Below are positions 61,289 to 64,000 of a DNA stretch of 64,000 bases, piece by piece. Origin of the DNA: Bacillota bacterium (GTDB lineage Bacteria; Bacillota; UBA4882; UBA8346). The position numbers and the translations under genes were made by a program. Position 1 is the stretch's first letter; each line of letters begins with the position of its first letter. The DNA lies in NCBI GenBank assembly GCA_023401925.1, contig JAEXDA010000004.1, positions 62,001 through 126,000 on the forward strand, given 5' to 3'. The notes beneath the pieces are model-generated. The model was not told the DNA's origin, made no database searches, and saw only the letters and a list, made by a program, of their open reading frames with translations.

Positions 61289-63898
61289 ATGAATACTAAC
61301 CGCGTATCTTCAGGTTTAGCCAGTGTCGATCGGATAATCGACAGTTTACGGTTTGGTGATAATGTGGTTTGGCAGGTCGATGATATTAGTAGTTATCGTT
61401 ATTTTGCTGGCTTTTTTATAAGTGCAGCGCTCCGTTCCTGTAATCGGTTGATATATATCCGTTTTGGACAGCATGATCCAATTGTTTCTTGGGGTCCTAA
61501 AGCAATCAACAATGAATACTATCACGAATACCGGTTGGATGCGGGGCTTGGTTTTGAAACCTTTTCTGCTTCCATACAGGATATTGTTACTTGTGAAGGT
61601 GAAAATGTTTGTTATGTTTTTGATTGCCTCTCCGACTTGCTCTCCGAATGGTCAACTGATTTAATGATCGGAAATTTCTTCCGGGTTACCTGTCCCTATT
61701 TGTTTCAATTCAATACGATTGCTTATTTCGCAATTTTGAGGGACCGTCATTCATACAGTACGATTGCCAGGATCCGGGAAACCACGCAAATCCTCCTGGA
61801 TATTTTTCAAAAAGAGGTATTTTGCATTCATCCTCTAAAAGTATGGGAGCGGTATTCGCCAACGATGTTTTTGCCTCACATATCCACCGATGGAATCGAC
61901 TTTACCCCCATGACGAACAGTGCTGAAGTAACGGAGTTATATTCCTCTTATCATTCACAAATCAATAAAACCGAACGCCGGCTGGATTATTGGGATCGTA
62001 TTTTTATTGAGGCCAATGAATTGGCGGAGAAAGCTCAAAATGGCGATCCGATGATATGCCGAAAAAAACAGGATAGTTTTGAACAATTGTTGCGAATGGT
62101 TATCGGCCGGGATATCAAGGTGCAAAACTTAGCCCGCCAATATTTTACCATGGCGGATTTGCTGCAGATAAAATCAAGATTAATCGGTTCCGGTTTTATT
62201 GGTGGAAAAACGATTGGTTTGTTATTATCCCGGGCGATTTTGGCTAGAGATTCCAACCACTCATGGTTAGGCGTTCTTGAACCCCATGATTCTTTTTTTA
62301 TTGGGTCAGATATTTATTACACTTACCTTGTGGAGAATAACTGCTGGCAATTGCGGGTGGAACAAAAAAAACCTGAAAATTATTTTGCAAAGGCAGCTAT
62401 TATTAAAGAAAGAATAATGGATGGTAAATTTCCTGAATTAGTCCGGGACCAATTTCTAGAGATGCTGGAGTATTTTGGTCAGGCGCCAATAATCGTTCGT
62501 TCCAGCAGTTTATTGGAAGATGGATTTGGCAATGCTTTTGCCGGAAAATACCAAAGCATTTTTTGTACAAACCAGGGTAATTTAAGCGAACGTTATGAAC
62601 AATTTGTGAAAGCGGTACGAATCGTGTACGCCAGTACGATGAATGACGATGCGCTGGCGTACCGCTTAAACCGTGGTTTAGCCCAAAATGATGAACAAAT
62701 GGCATTATTAGTCCAGAGGGTTTCGGGTATCAACCGGGGATGTTATTTCTTCCCCGATTTGGCGGGCGTAGCTTTATCCCATAATTTATATGTTTGGCGA
62801 CCTGACATGGAGCCTGGCGCTGGAATGCTTCGTTTGGTTTTGGGACTTGGAACACGGGCAGTTAACCGGATGGGTGACGATTATGCCCGGTTTGTGGCTT
62901 TGGACCACCCGACCCTTCGGCCTGAGGTTGATATGGAGGAACAGAGAACGTATTCTCAACATCAGGTTGATTTGATTGATCTGGAGCATAATACTTTAGA
63001 AAGTGTTTCTTTCCAAAATATAGCTACTAAAGGGATCGTTTCTAATTTAGGGCTTTTTGCCGGTCAGGAATACCCAAAGGATATAACTCCAGAAATTCCC
63101 CAGTGGTATCTTAATTTTGAGGCATTGCTCGGAGAGACGGCTTTCCCTTTTAAGATCCGAAAGATGCTGCAGGTACTTCAATCGGCTTATGGTTATCCGG
63201 TGGACATCGAATTTACTTGTAATTTCCGGACCGAGGCAGATTTTTCAATTAACCTGCTACAATGCCGCCCTTTGCAGATCAACATTAACTCCAAAAATGT
63301 TACCATGCCTGAGAATATATCCCAAGATCAGATTATCTTTGCTACGCAGAGCCGAGCGATGGGTAGTGATCTTGAGGCGAGAATTAAGAGACTGGTTTAT
63401 GTGGTTCCTGAGTATTATGCAACTTTAAACCTTTCAAGCAAGTATGAAGTTGCCAGGATAATTGGAAAACTGAACCAGTTAATAGGATCCCGAGACGAAC
63501 TTTCTGATATTTTACTTGGCCCCGGCCGCTGGGGCACATCCACACCCAGCCTGGGAGTTCCGGTCGCATTTGCTGAAATCAATCGTTTTGCAATCTTTGG
63601 CGAAATAGCTTTTAAAGCGGGCGGCTTTATGCCGGAATTATCCTATGGTACACATTTTTTTCAGGATATCATCGAGAATAATAATTTTTATCTAATCATC
63701 AACGAAACAGAACCCAATACTATTTTTCAGCATTTTTTTTTTGAGCGGAGGCCCAATCAATTGTCTATATTGTTGCCTGGCACCGAACAGTGGCAGGAAG
63801 TCATTCGAATCATCGATGCGGAAACTTTTTCGGAAGAATTTTGGTTCCATGCTGACGTAACCCACCAAAAGGTGATCTGCTGGCAAAGAAAGAAATAA
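61289..63898 (+). CDS. ATP-grasp (PPDK/PpsA N-domain) protein fused to a degenerate KaiC/RecA-like domain
   Basis: An 869-aa protein. Residues ~5-215 resemble a RecA/KaiC fold (SGLASVDRIIDSLRFGDNVV; NVCYVFDCLSDLLSEW) but the position of Walker A reads WQVDDISSYRY, so no P-loop is left. From ~300 it has the PPDK/PEP-synthase ATP-grasp module: GSGFIGGKTIGLLLSRAIL, PIIVRSSSLLEDGFGNAFAG and LLQCRPLQI. A ~200-aa C-terminal region with LLGPGRWGTSTPSLGVPVAF is not recognised. The phospho-histidine swivelling domain and the PEP/pyruvate TIM barrel are absent. Function unknown. It is probably cotranscribed with iclR. Confidence 0.8.
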   Translation: MNTNRVSSGLASVDRIIDSLRFGDNVVWQVDDISSYRYFAGFFISAALRSCNRLIYIRFGQHDPIVSWGPKAINNEYYHEYRLDAGLGFETFSASIQDIVTCEGENVCYVFDCLSDLLSEWSTDLMIGNFFRVTCPYLFQFNTIAYFAILRDRHSYSTIARIRETTQILLDIFQKEVFCIHPLKVWERYSPTMFLPHISTDGIDFTPMTNSAEVTELYSSYHSQINKTERRLDYWDRIFIEANELAEKAQNGDPMICRKKQDSFEQLLRMVIGRDIKVQNLARQYFTMADLLQIKSRLIGSGFIGGKTIGLLLSRAILARDSNHSWLGVLEPHDSFFIGSDIYYTYLVENNCWQLRVEQKKPENYFAKAAIIKERIMDGKFPELVRDQFLEMLEYFGQAPIIVRSSSLLEDGFGNAFAGKYQSIFCTNQGNLSERYEQFVKAVRIVYASTMNDDALAYRLNRGLAQNDEQMALLVQRVSGINRGCYFFPDLAGVALSHNLYVWRPDMEPGAGMLRLVLGLGTRAVNRMGDDYARFVALDHPTLRPEVDMEEQRTYSQHQVDLIDLEHNTLESVSFQNIATKGIVSNLGLFAGQEYPKDITPEIPQWYLNFEALLGETAFPFKIRKMLQVLQSAYGYPVDIEFTCNFRTEADFSINLLQCRPLQININSKNVTMPENISQDQIIFATQSRAMGSDLEARIKRLVYVVPEYYATLNLSSKYEVARIIGKLNQLIGSRDELSDILLGPGRWGTSTPSLGVPVAFAEINRFAIFGEIAFKAGGFMPELSYGTHFFQDIIENNNFYLIINETEPNTIFQHFFFERRPNQLSILLPGTEQWQEVIRIIDAETFSEEFWFHADVTHQKVICWQRKK

Positions 63899-63939
63899 AA
63901 ATCCGGTTAGGTTGTTTTTTGACTTTGAATTTGTAATAC

Positions 63940-63968
63940 TTGACATCTTTAAGGGTATTGAATAAAAT
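63940..63968 (+). promoter_or_regulatory. Sigma-A promoter for a gene beyond the right edge
   Basis: TTGACA (63940-63945), a 17-nt spacer and TAAAAT (63963-63968). Its gene lies outside the window. Confidence 0.8.
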
Positions 63969-63975
63969 CTATATA

Positions 63976-63990
63976 TGAAAATGATTTTCA
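63976..63990. promoter_or_regulatory. Fur-like 7-1-7 box
   Basis: TGAAAATGATTTTCA is a perfect 7-1-7 inverted repeat, two symmetric changes from the Bacillus Fur box TGATAATNATTATCA. It covers the predicted transcription start of the promoter at 63940-63968, where a repressor would act. An iron-responsive gene just past the edge is predicted. Confidence 0.65.
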
Positions 63991-64000
63991 CATAGTGAAA

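Overview
The window is bacterial and looks like the chromosome of an endospore-forming Bacillota (Firmicute), probably a motile, saccharolytic clostridia-like lineage. The evidence is an SspH-type small acid-soluble spore protein, a sigma-D/sigma-28 type promoter in front of a chemoreceptor, CheD deamidases, a ykkC-family (PRPP-class) riboswitch on purine genes, GGAGG-type ribosome sites with many TTG/GTG starts, a lone Ku protein, YesM/YesN-type two-component genes and a 7-1-7 Fur-like box. No rRNA, tRNA, CRISPR array or complete transposon was seen. The exact taxon cannot be fixed from the sequence alone.

Layout: 1-7971 is a chemotaxis block (end of a CheW, two tandem CheD paralogues, three chemoreceptors, one full CheW, one XRE regulator). 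8040-15890 is a purine operon (purB-F-M-N-fabZ-C-D) with a sigma-A promoter, riboswitch and terminator/attenuator leader. 15952-24201 is a LacI-controlled sugar locus: a GH13_18 phosphorylase and a P-loop kinase on the minus strand, and an ABC sugar transporter plus CE7 esterase on the plus strand, linked by near-identical TCAACCGGTTGA operators embedded in the promoters. 24219-26230 is a gene graveyard: truncated deacetylase, SDR and MmyB-type regulator remnants, a ten-unit 21-bp tandem array, a MITE and other dispersed repeats.

26299-36007 is mostly housekeeping: lytic transglycosylase, recJ, rel, dtd, an HD-GYP protein, a LemA/TPM cluster and ku. 36221-48934 is a second carbohydrate locus: YesM/YesN two-component system, ABC transporter, GH130 phosphorylase, an eroded CE7 esterase, FAD oxidoreductase, MFS transporter and LysR regulator. 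49041-53551 has small stress and spore genes (csp, a 45-aa protein, sspH), a DUF3793-like protein, GNAT, iron-sulfur flavoprotein, folA and a divergent ThyX-like protein. 53797-63898 has gltD-gltB divergent from an IclR regulator, which is followed by a large ATP-grasp (PPDK-N-like) protein with a degenerate KaiC/RecA-like N-terminus. The window closes on a strong promoter overlapped by a Fur-like box.

Working together: the two sugar loci each combine import (ABC), phosphorolysis (GH13_18 or GH130) and deacetylation (CE7), which suggests energy-saving use of acetylated plant oligosaccharides or glucosides. The purine operon is predicted to be switched on when PRPP is plentiful. Rel supplies the (p)ppGpp arm of the same nutrient logic. 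GltBD supplies glutamate. The most interesting items are the shared C-terminal tail of the three chemoreceptors beside twin CheD genes, the PRPP-type riboswitch, the LacI regulon architecture, and the KaiC-like/PPDK-N fusion.
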